The translations under genes and the position numbers were made by a program. 64,000 nucleotides of DNA from Natrinema versiforme JCM 10478 (lineage in GTDB: Archaea > Halobacteriota > Halobacteria > Halobacteriales > Natrialbaceae): positions 71,273 to 135,272 of the forward strand of contig NZ_AOID01000031.1 of the NCBI RefSeq assembly GCF_000337195.1, read 5' to 3'. The notes below the pieces were generated by a model. That model worked only from the letters and a program-made list of their open reading frames with translations, was not told the origin of the DNA and did no database searches. This document shows, in pieces, positions 53,049-60,708 of the stretch (position 1 is its first letter; every line of letters begins with the position of its first letter).

Positions 53049-54416
53049 ATGACCGTCGACCTCGTCGTGCGCAACTGCACCGTCGTCACGCCCGCGGGTC
53101 GCTCGCCCGACTCGGGGGTCGCCGTCGAAGACGGCCGAATCGTCGCCGTCGGCCGGAGCGACCGACTCCCCGACGCGGATCGGGTCCTCGACGGCGATGG
53201 CAACGTGCTGGTCCCTGGCATCGTGGACTGTCACATCCACAACCGCGAGCCCGGCCTCGAGTACAAGGAAGACTGGGAGTCCGCGACCCGGGCGGCCGCG
53301 GCCGGCGGCGTGACGACCGTCGTCGGGATGCCGAACACGGACCCGGTCATCGACCGGCCCGAACACCTTGAGCTCAAGTTCGACCGCGGCGAGGCGTCGG
53401 CCCACGTCGACTTCCAGAGCTACGCGGTCGTCACGAGCGAGAACCTCGATCTGATCCCGGAACTCGACGCGACCGGCGCGCTCGGATTCAAGATCTTCCT
53501 CGGCTCGACGGTCGGCGACGTGCCGCCGCCGAGCGACGGCAAGATCCTCGAGGCCATGGAGGAGATCCGGGAGACGGGCAAGCGACTCGGCTTCCACGAG
53601 GAAAACGGCGAGATCATCGACCACTACACGGAGCGGTTCAAAGCCGAGGGGCGAAACGAGCCGATCGACCACTCCCACTCGCGGCCCGTCATCGCCGAGC
53701 AGGAGGCGGTCGAGCGGATGATCACCTTCGCCGAGGAGACCGGCACGAAGATCCACATGTTCCACGTCTCGTCGGGGTCGGCCGCCGAGGCCGTCGCGCG
53801 AGGCAAAGACCGCGGCGTCGACGTGACCGCGGAGACGACGCCCCACTACCTCTGGTTCACCGAGGACGTGATGCGCGAGAAGGGTAACGTCGCTCGAGTG
53901 CAGCCGCCGATCCGGGACGCCGCGGAACGCGACGAACTCTGGCGCGTCGGTATCGACAACGGCGCGATCGACTGCATCGCTACCGACCACGCGCCCCACA
54001 CCGCTGAGGAGAAGAAAGTCGACGACCCCTTCGGCAACACGTGGGACGCGATCTCGGGCTTCGTCGGCCTCGAGACCGAAGTCCCGGCCATGCTCAGCTT
54101 CGTCGATCAGGGCCGGTTCACGCTCGAGGAGTGGGTCCGCCGGCACTCGGCGCGCCCGGCTCAAGTGTGGGGGATGTACCCGCAGAAGGGCTCGCTACAG
54201 GTCGGCACGGACGCGGACTTCACGATCGTCGACCCGGACCGCGAGTGGACGCTCGAGGACCGACGGGACCTCCACTCGAAGAACTGCGTCACGCCGTTCG
54301 AGGGCGAGTCCTTCACCGGGAAAGCGGTCGCGACGGTCGTCCGCGGCGAGCCCGTTTTCGAAGACGGAGCCGTCGTCGGCGAGTCGGGATACGGGACACG
54401 CGTCGACGTCGACTGA
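53049..54416 (+). CDS. pyrC: Dihydroorotase (amidohydrolase family)
   Basis: 455 residues. Cyclic amidohydrolase that closes carbamoyl-aspartate to dihydroorotate in pyrimidine synthesis. Metal ligands are visible: VDCHIHNREPG (60-69), the probable carboxylated lysine in GALGFKIFLGSTVG, HEENGEIIDHY, FHVSSG and ATDHAPHT. The sequence also resembles allantoinases, from which haloarchaeal DHOases are hard to tell; pyrD 400 bp downstream supports the pyrimidine role. The ATG at 53049 (MTVDLVVRN) was chosen over the longer open frame from 52938. Transcribed divergently from the epimerase gene. Confidence 0.85.
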   Translation: MTVDLVVRNCTVVTPAGRSPDSGVAVEDGRIVAVGRSDRLPDADRVLDGDGNVLVPGIVDCHIHNREPGLEYKEDWESATRAAAAGGVTTVVGMPNTDPVIDRPEHLELKFDRGEASAHVDFQSYAVVTSENLDLIPELDATGALGFKIFLGSTVGDVPPPSDGKILEAMEEIRETGKRLGFHEENGEIIDHYTERFKAEGRNEPIDHSHSRPVIAEQEAVERMITFAEETGTKIHMFHVSSGSAAEAVARGKDRGVDVTAETTPHYLWFTEDVMREKGNVARVQPPIRDAAERDELWRVGIDNGAIDCIATDHAPHTAEEKKVDDPFGNTWDAISGFVGLETEVPAMLSFVDQGRFTLEEWVRRHSARPAQVWGMYPQKGSLQVGTDADFTIVDPDREWTLEDRRDLHSKNCVTPFEGESFTGKAVATVVRGEPVFEDGAVVGESGYGTRVDVD

Positions 54417-54543
54417 GCCCGAACTGCACTTCGAACCCGGCGAGTCGCCGATACCGTTCGCCGCGACTGTTTTCAGTTCGTGAAAGCGGCGGTCGGTTTA
54501 TATTCTCGTCCCGCCCGTCCGACCGCAATGACGCTCACTCGCC

Positions 54544-54792
54544 ATGACTGAGACAGCATCCGAGCCAGACGAGCAGGCGGAATCGGACGGACCGACCGAG
54601 ACGGACAAGACCGAACAGCTCAGGTCGGTGTTCCTCTCGGTCACCGACGGCGACGCGGAGCCGATCGTCGAGTCCCAACGAGAAGAGTCACATACGCGAG
54701 AAATACGCGAAGAACGGAGCGACGAGGCCGTCGGCCCCGCCGAACACCACGGACTCGAGGACGCGCTCGACGATCCAGAGCCCGCGGACTGA
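54544..54792 (+). CDS. Small acidic haloarchaeal protein of unknown function
   Basis: 82 residues, highly acidic (TETASEPDEQAESDGPTETD...). The middle TEQLRSVFLSVTDGDAEPIV is the only segment that could form a short structured unit; it ends HHGLEDALDDPEPAD. Lies between dihydroorotase and the convergent pyrD gene. It has a normal frame with haloarchaeal codon use, but no domain is recognised. Such small acidic proteins are common next to conserved genes in haloarchaea. Confidence 0.6.
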   Translation: MTETASEPDEQAESDGPTETDKTEQLRSVFLSVTDGDAEPIVESQREESHTREIREERSDEAVGPAEHHGLEDALDDPEPAD

Positions 54793-54802
54793 CCGGGCCC
54801 GC

Positions 54803-55873
54803 TCACTCGAGGTCCGCGCCCACCGCGTCCTCAACCGACGAAAAGCCGTCCCGCTCGAGCAGTGCCGAGAGTCCTCGATTGATCCGTTTTGCAGTCGACG
54901 GCCCCTCGTAGACGAACCCGGTGTACAACTGGACCAGCGAGGCACCGGCGCGGATCTTCGCGTAGGCGCTTTCGGCCGAGTCGACGCCGCCCACGCCGAT
55001 AATCGGGAGTTCGCCGTCGGTGTATTCCGCGAGCGACCGGATGACCGCCGTCGAGCGGTCCTCGAGTGGCTTCCCGCTGAGTCCGCCCCATTCTTCCTGT
55101 CGGGGCGAGTCGAGTCCCTCGCGGCTCGTCGAGGTGTTCGTCGCGACGATACCGTCGAGGTCGAACTCCCGAACGATATCGACGAGATCGAAGACGGACT
55201 CCTCGGGTTCGTCGGGGCCGATCTTCACCAGTATCGGCACGTCGCGATCGTTTTCGGCCTCGAGCGTCTCGAAAATCGCTCGCAGGTGCTCGGGCGAACC
55301 CTCGTCGAACTCCTCGGGCGTGTTCGGGCAGGAGACGTTTACGACGACGTAGTCGGCGAAGGGCGAGAGTCGATCGAAGACCCGCCGGTAGTCCTCGATC
55401 GCTTCCCGCTCGTCCGATGAGTTCATCTTGCCGACGTTGACCCCGAGCGGGATAGAAGGGGTGCCGTCGGCCTCGAGTCGCGACTTGACCCGCTCCATCC
55501 CCTGCCCGTTGAACCCCATCCGGTTGACCATCGCCTCGTCCTCGCGCAGGCGGAAGAGCCGAGGTCGGTCGTTGCCCGACTGCGGGTAGGGCGTGACGGT
55601 TCCGATTTCGACGAAGCCAAAGCCCAGTGCCGCGAGCGCGTGGGTCACTTCGGCGTTCTTGTCGAAGCCGGCGGCCACGCCGACCGGGTTCGGGAACGTG
55701 GTATCGAACAGGTCAACCTCGAGCGCGGGGTCGTCGTACCGATACGCGTAGGACAGCGCCGCCCGCGTCGGCCGCGTGGACTGGGCCGCCCGGAGCGTCC
55801 GTTTGCCGAGATCGTGAGCCGTCTCGGCTGGGAGTGTGAACGCGAGAGGGCGAACCCGCGAGTACAGCGTCAT
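54803..55873 (-). CDS. pyrD: Dihydroorotate dehydrogenase (quinone), class 2
   Basis: 356 residues; FMN enzyme that oxidises dihydroorotate to orotate. FMN/substrate motifs: PNPVGVAAGFDKNAEVTHAL, EIGTVTPYPQSGNDRPRLFR, NRMGFNGQG, catalytic Ser in VVVNVSCPNTPEEF, LVKIGPD, ATNTSTSREG and GVGGVDSAESAYAKIRAGAS. The N-terminal ~45 residues (MTLYSRVRPLAFTLPAETAH) are the quinone-site extension of class 2 enzymes. The ATG at 55873 was used; the frame is open to 55963. Its presence near dihydroorotase fits the pyrimidine pathway. Confidence 0.93.
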   Translation of the reverse strand: MTLYSRVRPLAFTLPAETAHDLGKRTLRAAQSTRPTRAALSYAYRYDDPALEVDLFDTTFPNPVGVAAGFDKNAEVTHALAALGFGFVEIGTVTPYPQSGNDRPRLFRLREDEAMVNRMGFNGQGMERVKSRLEADGTPSIPLGVNVGKMNSSDEREAIEDYRRVFDRLSPFADYVVVNVSCPNTPEEFDEGSPEHLRAIFETLEAENDRDVPILVKIGPDEPEESVFDLVDIVREFDLDGIVATNTSTSREGLDSPRQEEWGGLSGKPLEDRSTAVIRSLAEYTDGELPIIGVGGVDSAESAYAKIRAGASLVQLYTGFVYEGPSTAKRINRGLSALLERDGFSSVEDAVGADLE

Positions 55874-56007
55874 TGCCACCACGTGGGGATGGCCGACAGG
55901 TAAACGTCTCGAAGCGCTCGAGACCGTGTCGACCCTGTCCCTCGAAAAACTGTGTCCCGGCATCCGGAATTTTGGAGTGCCGTGCCGTCGCTTCGGCGCT
56001 CGTCGAT

Positions 56008-56340
56008 TCAGTTCTCGCCGCGAACCGCTGCCGCGTCGGGCCCGAACTCCGACTCGAGCAACTCGGGGACCGTCTCGGGGGTCACGTCCGAGTACCAGGT
56101 GTTTCGCGGCTGAATCGAAATCGCGGTGCCGTCATCGCTGCACAGCCCCAGGCAGTCGGTTTCGCTGACCGAAACCGCCGTCCAGAAGGCGTCGCGCTCG
56201 CGGAGCCAGTCTTTGACCGCCGCGACGGTTTCCTCGGCCCCGACCGCGCCGCAACTCGCGTACTCGCCGTCGCGGTCGTTCGTACAGACGAAAACGTGCG
56301 CCTCGAGGCGCTCGCGGTGTTCCTCGGTCCGGTCTTTCAT
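56008..56340 (-). CDS. Thioredoxin-like [2Fe-2S] ferredoxin
   Basis: 110 residues with four cluster cysteines: Cys19 and Cys30 (HVFVCTNDRD...YASCGAVG) and Cys63 and Cys67 (TDCLGLCSDDG), the spacing of the thioredoxin-like 2Fe-2S family, followed by NTWYSDVTPETVPELLE. The family often goes with cobalamin/cobalt genes in archaea. Its ATG overlaps the CbtA stop (ATGA at 56337-56340), making it the last gene of a cbtB-cbtA-ferredoxin operon. A redox role in cobalt or corrinoid handling is inferred from context. Confidence 0.85.
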   Translation of the reverse strand: MKDRTEEHRERLEAHVFVCTNDRDGEYASCGAVGAEETVAAVKDWLRERDAFWTAVSVSETDCLGLCSDDGTAISIQPRNTWYSDVTPETVPELLESEFGPDAAAVRGEN

Positions 56341-57110
56341 GGACTGGCCAGGAGGTCGTCGCGTCGCTCGGCGGTCGAGTGCACGCCGGCCCGCGTCTGG
56401 AGCCAGCCGAAACAGCCCGCGACGAGCGCCCAGAGCGCGGCCTGGCTCAGCGCGGTCAGTCCGCGGAAGGCGGTCACGAGATCCGCCGGCATCGAGCCGG
56501 ACTCGACAATCGTCGGTGCCGCGATCGCGGTGACCGCGACGAGCGCGACGATCGGGAGCGCGGCTGCGACTCCACCGAGCGGACGGCTTCGCGCCGAGAC
56601 ACGCCGGTAGGCGTAGACCGAGAGCACGGCGACGACCGCGCCGACGGCCATCAGCCCTGCGTAGATCGCGATCCGGAGCGTGGGATCGAACGCCTGTTCG
56701 GCACCCGGCGTCGTCGGCGGGAGCACCAGCCACGGCGCGACCGAGACGGTGAGGAAGCCGGCACCGGCCAGGACGTAGGTCTTGACCCGTCCACGACCGG
56801 GCAGGGCCGGCTCGAGGAAGTAGAAGGCGAGCGCGAAGACGCCGCCAAGCAAGATCCCCCAGAGGACGCCGCTGCCGACGCTTACCGCGGCGGTCGTCGC
56901 TTCGCTCACCGCGTGAGCGTGTTCGCCGGCGGCATGGGCGTGCTCCCCGGCCTCGTGGGCGTGTTCACCGGCGTGAGCGTGATCGCCGCCCGCTGCAACC
57001 GTCTCCATATAGCCGATCAACGGGTTCGCAACGACGGCCATGTAGGCTCCGTATGCGATTCCCGCGATCGCGCCGGCGAGGACGCCCCGCTCGAGGTAGT
57101 CGACGAGCAT
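56337..57110 (-). CDS. cbtA: CbtA-family cobalt transporter subunit with His-rich insert
   Basis: 257 residues, five to six membrane helices. Typical CbtA features: RGVLAGAIAGIAYGAYMAVV at the start and WGILLGGVFALAFYFLEPAL. Between the first two helices is a His-rich repeat (AGEHAHEAGEHAHAAGEHAH, about residues 46-65) that can bind metal outside or near the membrane. CbtA works with CbtB in predicted cobalt uptake. Five bases separate it from cbtB, and the ferredoxin overlaps its 3' end. Confidence 0.88.
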   Translation of the reverse strand: MLVDYLERGVLAGAIAGIAYGAYMAVVANPLIGYMETVAAGGDHAHAGEHAHEAGEHAHAAGEHAHAVSEATTAAVSVGSGVLWGILLGGVFALAFYFLEPALPGRGRVKTYVLAGAGFLTVSVAPWLVLPPTTPGAEQAFDPTLRIAIYAGLMAVGAVVAVLSVYAYRRVSARSRPLGGVAAALPIVALVAVTAIAAPTIVESGSMPADLVTAFRGLTALSQAALWALVAGCFGWLQTRAGVHSTAERRDDLLASP

Positions 57111-57115
57111 TGGTC

Positions 57116-57298
57116 TCAGTGACAGACGACGCCGGCCGCGTGGCGGAAGTTGTGCATCGAATCGTGGATCAACGGTTCCTGGAGGAACAGCAGCGCGAAC
57201 GAAAGCGCCGCGGCGAACGCGAAGACGGCCAGTAGCTGTGCTGTCGTGAGGTCGTCACGGGCGGCCCCGATTCGACCGTGAACGGTTTCGGTCGTCAT
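57116..57298 (-). CDS. cbtB: CbtB-family cobalt transporter subunit
   Basis: 60 residues: one membrane helix (QLLAVFAFAAALSFALLFLQ) and the characteristic His-rich end EPLIHDSMHNFRHAAGVVCH, which is the metal-binding tail of CbtB. First gene of the cbtB-cbtA-ferredoxin operon. The 256 bp upstream carry a GTAAAACTAC stretch (57331-57340) that may be the core promoter; no archaeal B12 riboswitch is recognisable. Confidence 0.9.
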   Translation of the reverse strand: MTTETVHGRIGAARDDLTTAQLLAVFAFAAALSFALLFLQEPLIHDSMHNFRHAAGVVCH

Positions 57299-57554
57299 GC
57301 AAGTCAGTTTTCTCTACTGAAACTGCGATTGTAAAACTACCGATCGCACAGCGACGACGGCGGATCGTGCTCGTACCGACCGTTCGACGGGGAGACGGTC
57401 CGAACGGTCAACGTCTGTCAGGTGCTCCCGGTTGAACCCGTCGGAATCCGTGACTACCGGTGGATAACGAAATCGTTTTCCTACGGCTACCGCTTGATTC
57501 GACTACCAACGAGAGCCATGAGTACCCAATGTCGGTCCCCAGGAGGGAGACGCC
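57299..57554. other. Divergent intergenic region cbtB / mnhE
   Basis: Promoter region of two divergent operons. A purine-rich AGGAGGGAG at 57541-57549 precedes the GTG of mnhE at 57555 by 5 nt and could act as a Shine-Dalgarno site. No gene. Confidence 0.4.
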
Positions 57555-58589
57555 GTGGCGGCTAACCGCCTGCTTGTCCCGCTGTCTGATACGGTAACCG
57601 TCAGGCAAACGGTCGGCTACGCCGTCCAGTCCGGGCTCGAGGAGGCCGATTCGCTCGAGTGTCATCTGGTCGTCGCGCTCCCCTACGACGGCGACGTGCC
57701 CGAGGGCGATCAGCAACTCGAGGACGCCGAGGGGCTGCTCTCCCGGGCGCGAAACTGGGTCGAAGAGGACGCCGGCGACGCCGACGTGACGATCGAAACC
57801 GCGACGATCGGTGCCGACGAGTACCTCTTCGGTCCCCGAGATTACGCCGAAATCTTCGACGCCTACGCCGACGAACACGGGATCGACCGAGTCATCATCG
57901 ATCCGGAGTACCAACCCGGTGTTACCGCACAGCTGCTCCAGCCGCTCGAGCGCGAACTCGAGCGCATCGGGCTGGCCTACGACGAGGCCCCGGTCGAGCG
58001 CTCGGCTCGACACAGCCGTCTCGCCGGCGGCACCGAGGATTTCGACCGGCTGTTCGCGACGTTCCTGATCTCCTACGGCTTCTATCTCGTGTTGGGCGAT
58101 CCGACCTACTGGTTCGATCTCCTCACGGGCGCGGCGGTCGCCGGAATCACCGCTATCTCGCTCGCCCGGGTGACGTTTACCGTGCCGCTCGACCGCGTCC
58201 AGTCGCCGATCCGCGTCGTTCGATTCGTGTTCTACATCCCCTATCTGCTCTGGGAGATCGTCAAGGCCAACATCGCGGTCTCGGCGGTCATCCTCCGGCC
58301 GTCGATGCCGATCGAGCCCTCGCTGACGCGGGTCAACACCCGCGTCCGGAGCGGGCTGCCGCTGACCGCACTGGCAAACAGCATCACGCTTACCCCGGGC
58401 ACGCTGACGGTCCGGGCCAACAACCAGCAGCTGCTCGTCCACACGCTGATTCCCGCCGCACGCGACGACCTCTTCGACGGCGGCTTAGAGAAGGGAATTC
58501 GCTTCGTCTTCTACGGCCGCGAATCGGCGGCGATCCCCTCGCCGCGCGAACGCGACGACGCCGAAATCGTCGGGGGTGAGGAACTGTGA
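57555..58589 (+). CDS. mnhE: Na+/H+ antiporter subunit E (MnhE/MrpE) with N-terminal USP-like domain
   Basis: 344 residues. Residues 1-150 look like a universal-stress-protein (UspA) domain (NRLLVPLSDTVTVRQTVGYA, VIIDPEY). Residues ~165-300 are MnhE: FATFLISYGFYLVLGDPTYW, PYLLWEIVKANIAVSAVILR and NSITLTPGTLTVRANNQQLL. This longer form is usual in haloarchaea, while bacterial MrpE has only the second part. Start is GTG 57555. First gene of the mrp operon, in which E-F-G-(MbhD-like)-B-C-D-A/D' subunits form a Na+(Ca2+)/H+ antiporter using the membrane potential. Overlaps mnhF. Confidence 0.88.
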   Translation: MAANRLLVPLSDTVTVRQTVGYAVQSGLEEADSLECHLVVALPYDGDVPEGDQQLEDAEGLLSRARNWVEEDAGDADVTIETATIGADEYLFGPRDYAEIFDAYADEHGIDRVIIDPEYQPGVTAQLLQPLERELERIGLAYDEAPVERSARHSRLAGGTEDFDRLFATFLISYGFYLVLGDPTYWFDLLTGAAVAGITAISLARVTFTVPLDRVQSPIRVVRFVFYIPYLLWEIVKANIAVSAVILRPSMPIEPSLTRVNTRVRSGLPLTALANSITLTPGTLTVRANNQQLLVHTLIPAARDDLFDGGLEKGIRFVFYGRESAAIPSPRERDDAEIVGGEEL

Positions 58590-58867
58590 CGCCGACCTCG
58601 CTCGAGAACGTCTTCCTCGTCGCGGCCGGGCTGTTCGTCGTGCTGGCGATCGCGATGTTCTATCGCGCCGTCGTCGGGCCGACGACCCAAGACCGGCTGC
58701 TGGCGGTGAACGTCCTCGGGACGAACACGGTCGTCATCCTCGCCCTGCTGGCCGCGGGGCTCGATCAGTCGTGGTTCCTCGACGTCGCGCTGATCTACGC
58801 CCTGTTGAACTTCCTGATGTCGATCGCCATCTCGAAGTTCACCGTCGAACGGGGTGGTGTGCTGTGA
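58586..58867 (+). CDS. mnhF: Na+/H+ antiporter subunit F (MnhF/MrpF)
   Basis: 93 residues, three membrane helices: VFLVAAGLFVVLAIAMFYRA, RLLAVNVLGTNTVVILALLA and VALIYALLNFLMSIAISKFT. The GPTTQDRLLAVN loop is the family signature. GTG start at 58586 overlaps the mnhE stop (GTGA), and its own stop overlaps the GTG of mnhG at 58864, so all three should be translated in coupled fashion. Confidence 0.92.
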   Translation: MTPTSLENVFLVAAGLFVVLAIAMFYRAVVGPTTQDRLLAVNVLGTNTVVILALLAAGLDQSWFLDVALIYALLNFLMSIAISKFTVERGGVL

Positions 58868-59268
58868 TCGAACCGATCGCGCTCCAGTCGACCGTCGGGA
58901 CCGTCCGGTTCTGGGCGATCGTCCTCTTGCTCGGACTCGGCGTGTTCTTCACGCTCGTCTCGACGGTCGGCGTCCTCCGGCTTCCGGACATCTACGCCCG
59001 GGCCCACACGGCCTCCCAGACGGACACGCTCGGAGCCGGCTTCGCACTCGCCGGCGTCGCAGTGGCCTTCGGCTGGCAGCACGCGGCGGTCTACACCGTC
59101 TTACTGCTGTTTTTCGTGTTCATCACGAACCCGACGGCGGCCCACGCGATCGCCCGTTCGGCCGCGGAGACCGGCGTCGAACCGGTCCTCACGGAGGAGA
59201 ATGCGGCCGAACCCGAAGCGTCCGCCGAACGCGACGTTCCGACCGAAACCGACGGTGAGACACAATGA
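58864..59268 (+). CDS. mnhG: Na+/H+ antiporter subunit G (MnhG/MrpG)
   Basis: 134 residues, three membrane helices. Signature VGVLRLPDIYARAHTASQTDTLG plus a third helix TVLLLFFVFITNPTAAHAIA. An acidic ~40-residue tail (EENAAEPEASAERD...) follows the last helix. The GTG at 58864 overlaps the mnhF stop (GTGA). Its stop overlaps the next ATG at 59265 (ATGA). Confidence 0.92.
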   Translation: MIEPIALQSTVGTVRFWAIVLLLGLGVFFTLVSTVGVLRLPDIYARAHTASQTDTLGAGFALAGVAVAFGWQHAAVYTVLLLFFVFITNPTAAHAIARSAAETGVEPVLTEENAAEPEASAERDVPTETDGETQ

Positions 59269-59804
59269 GCCTGTTCGCGTATTCGCTCGTGATATTCATC
59301 CTCGCGACGGCCGTCGCCACGGTGCTGTTCCGGGACGTGCTGTCGGTCATCATCGTCTTCGGCGCGTACAGCCTCGGCATGGCCATCCTCTATACGTTCC
59401 TGCTGGCTCCCGACGTGGCGATGACCGAGGCCGCGATCGGTGCCGGCGTCACGACGCTGTTGCTCCTGTTGACGATCGCGCGCACGACCCGGCCCACGAC
59501 CGACGCGCTCAGAGAGCGGATTCACGTGCCCGCGGTCGTCGTCGTCGGCGCGTTCGTCCTCCTGCTGTGTACCGCAGTGCTCCCCGACATGTACCCGGTC
59601 GGGAGCACGTCCACGCCGGTCTGGTCGAACCCCGACGTGACCCAACACTACATCACGGAGACCTACGAGCAGACGGGCGTCGAGAACGCGGTCACGTCCG
59701 TCCTCGCCGCCTACCGTGGGTTCGACACCTTCGGCGAGGCGGTCGTCGTCTTCGCCGCCGGCGTCTCGACCCTGCTCGTCCTGAAACGCGAGGTGTTCGC
59801 CTGA
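59265..59804 (+). CDS. MbhD/MrpA-C-terminal-like antiporter subunit (DUF4040)
   Basis: 179 residues. The first ~85 residues match the MbhD/DUF4040 region that is the C-terminal part of bacterial MrpA (VLSVIIVFGAYSLGMAILYT, LLAPDVAMTEAAIGAGVTTL). The rest fits MbhE (about 95-175), with GFDTFGEAVVVFAAGVSTLL at the end. In this operon the giant bacterial MrpA is split, with this as a separate subunit. Coupled to mnhG by ATGA; the mnhB ATG follows the stop codon directly. Confidence 0.85.
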   Translation: MSLFAYSLVIFILATAVATVLFRDVLSVIIVFGAYSLGMAILYTFLLAPDVAMTEAAIGAGVTTLLLLLTIARTTRPTTDALRERIHVPAVVVVGAFVLLLCTAVLPDMYPVGSTSTPVWSNPDVTQHYITETYEQTGVENAVTSVLAAYRGFDTFGEAVVVFAAGVSTLLVLKREVFA

Positions 59805-60338
59805 ATGTCCGACTACGACGATACCTACACCGAGAGTCAGGTGATCATGACTGCCGTCAAGATCATCGCACCGTTTACGCTCACCTACGGGCTGTTCATG
59901 ACCTTCCACGGGGGTGACGCCCCCGGCGGCGGGTTCCAAGGCGGGACCATCGTCGGCGTCACCGTCCTCATGCTCGCCTTCGCCTTCGGCATCGAGCCGA
60001 CCCGACAGTGGCTCAAAAATTCCGTTCTCACCGGCCTCGTCGCCGGCGGCGTCGTCATCTTCGGCGCGATCGGCCTCGGGATGATCGCGCTCGGCGGGGA
60101 CTTCCTCGAGTTCACCATGCTCAAAGAAGTCTTCCACATCAAACCGAAGTGGGGGCTCGAGGCCGTCGAGATCGCCGGCATCTCGCTGATCGTTTCGGGG
60201 GTCATCATCAGCCTCTTCTTTACGATGGCAGCCGGCTTTTCGCCCGAGCGGCCGAGCGGGACCGGCGGCATCAGCAGTGCCGATAACGCCGCCGAGGGGC
60301 CGGATTCGCCCGTTGCGGAGGTGGGAGACGATGATTGA
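59805..60338 (+). CDS. mnhB: Na+/H+ antiporter subunit B (MnhB/MrpB)
   Basis: 177 residues, four membrane helices. Signature TYGLFMTFHGGDAPGGGFQGGTI, with VEIAGISLIVSGVIISLFFT at the end, then a soluble acidic tail after FSPERPSG. Starts immediately after the preceding stop (59802-59804) and overlaps mnhC by 8 nt at 60331-60338. Confidence 0.92.
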   Translation: MSDYDDTYTESQVIMTAVKIIAPFTLTYGLFMTFHGGDAPGGGFQGGTIVGVTVLMLAFAFGIEPTRQWLKNSVLTGLVAGGVVIFGAIGLGMIALGGDFLEFTMLKEVFHIKPKWGLEAVEIAGISLIVSGVIISLFFTMAAGFSPERPSGTGGISSADNAAEGPDSPVAEVGDDD

Positions 60339-60708
60339 ACTCCTGATGGATCGCTACACCTACGTCCTGATGTTCGTCTTGCTGGGACTTGGCATCTACA
60401 TGGTGATCGCCAGCGAGAACCTCGTGAAGAAGCTGATCGGGGTGAGCCTCTTCCAGACGGCCATCTTCCTGTTTTTCATCTCGATGGCCTATATCGACGT
60501 TGAGGGCGCGTCGGCACCGATCGTCCCCCATCACGGTGAACCGGGGGAGGTCATGGTCGCGAGCCCGCTGCCGCAGGTCATCGTGCTGACCGCCATCGTC
60601 GTCGGCATCGCGCTGACGGCGGTCGGGTTGGCGCTGATCATCCGCATCTACGCGGAGTACGGGACGCTTCGCGAAGACACGCTTCGGGAGGTGCGCGCCG
60701 ATGAGTAA
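60331..60708 (+). CDS. mnhC: Na+/H+ antiporter subunit C (MnhC/MrpC, NuoK-like)
   Basis: 125 residues, three membrane helices like NuoK (YVLMFVLLGLGIYMVIASEN, KLIGVSLFQTAIFLFFISMA, PQVIVLTAIVVGIALTAVGL). The ALIIRIYAEYGTL end is typical. The ATG at 60331 is chosen, giving an 8-nt overlap with mnhB rather than the long frame from 60277; it overlaps mnhD by 8 nt at its end. Confidence 0.92.
   Translation: MIELLMDRYTYVLMFVLLGLGIYMVIASENLVKKLIGVSLFQTAIFLFFISMAYIDVEGASAPIVPHHGEPGEVMVASPLPQVIVLTAIVVGIALTAVGLALIIRIYAEYGTLREDTLREVRADE

Noticed and set aside
54430..54460. Sequence TTCGAACCC suggesting the T-arm of a tRNA
   Set aside because: No cloverleaf can be folded around it on either strand; no anticodon stem or acceptor stem matches.
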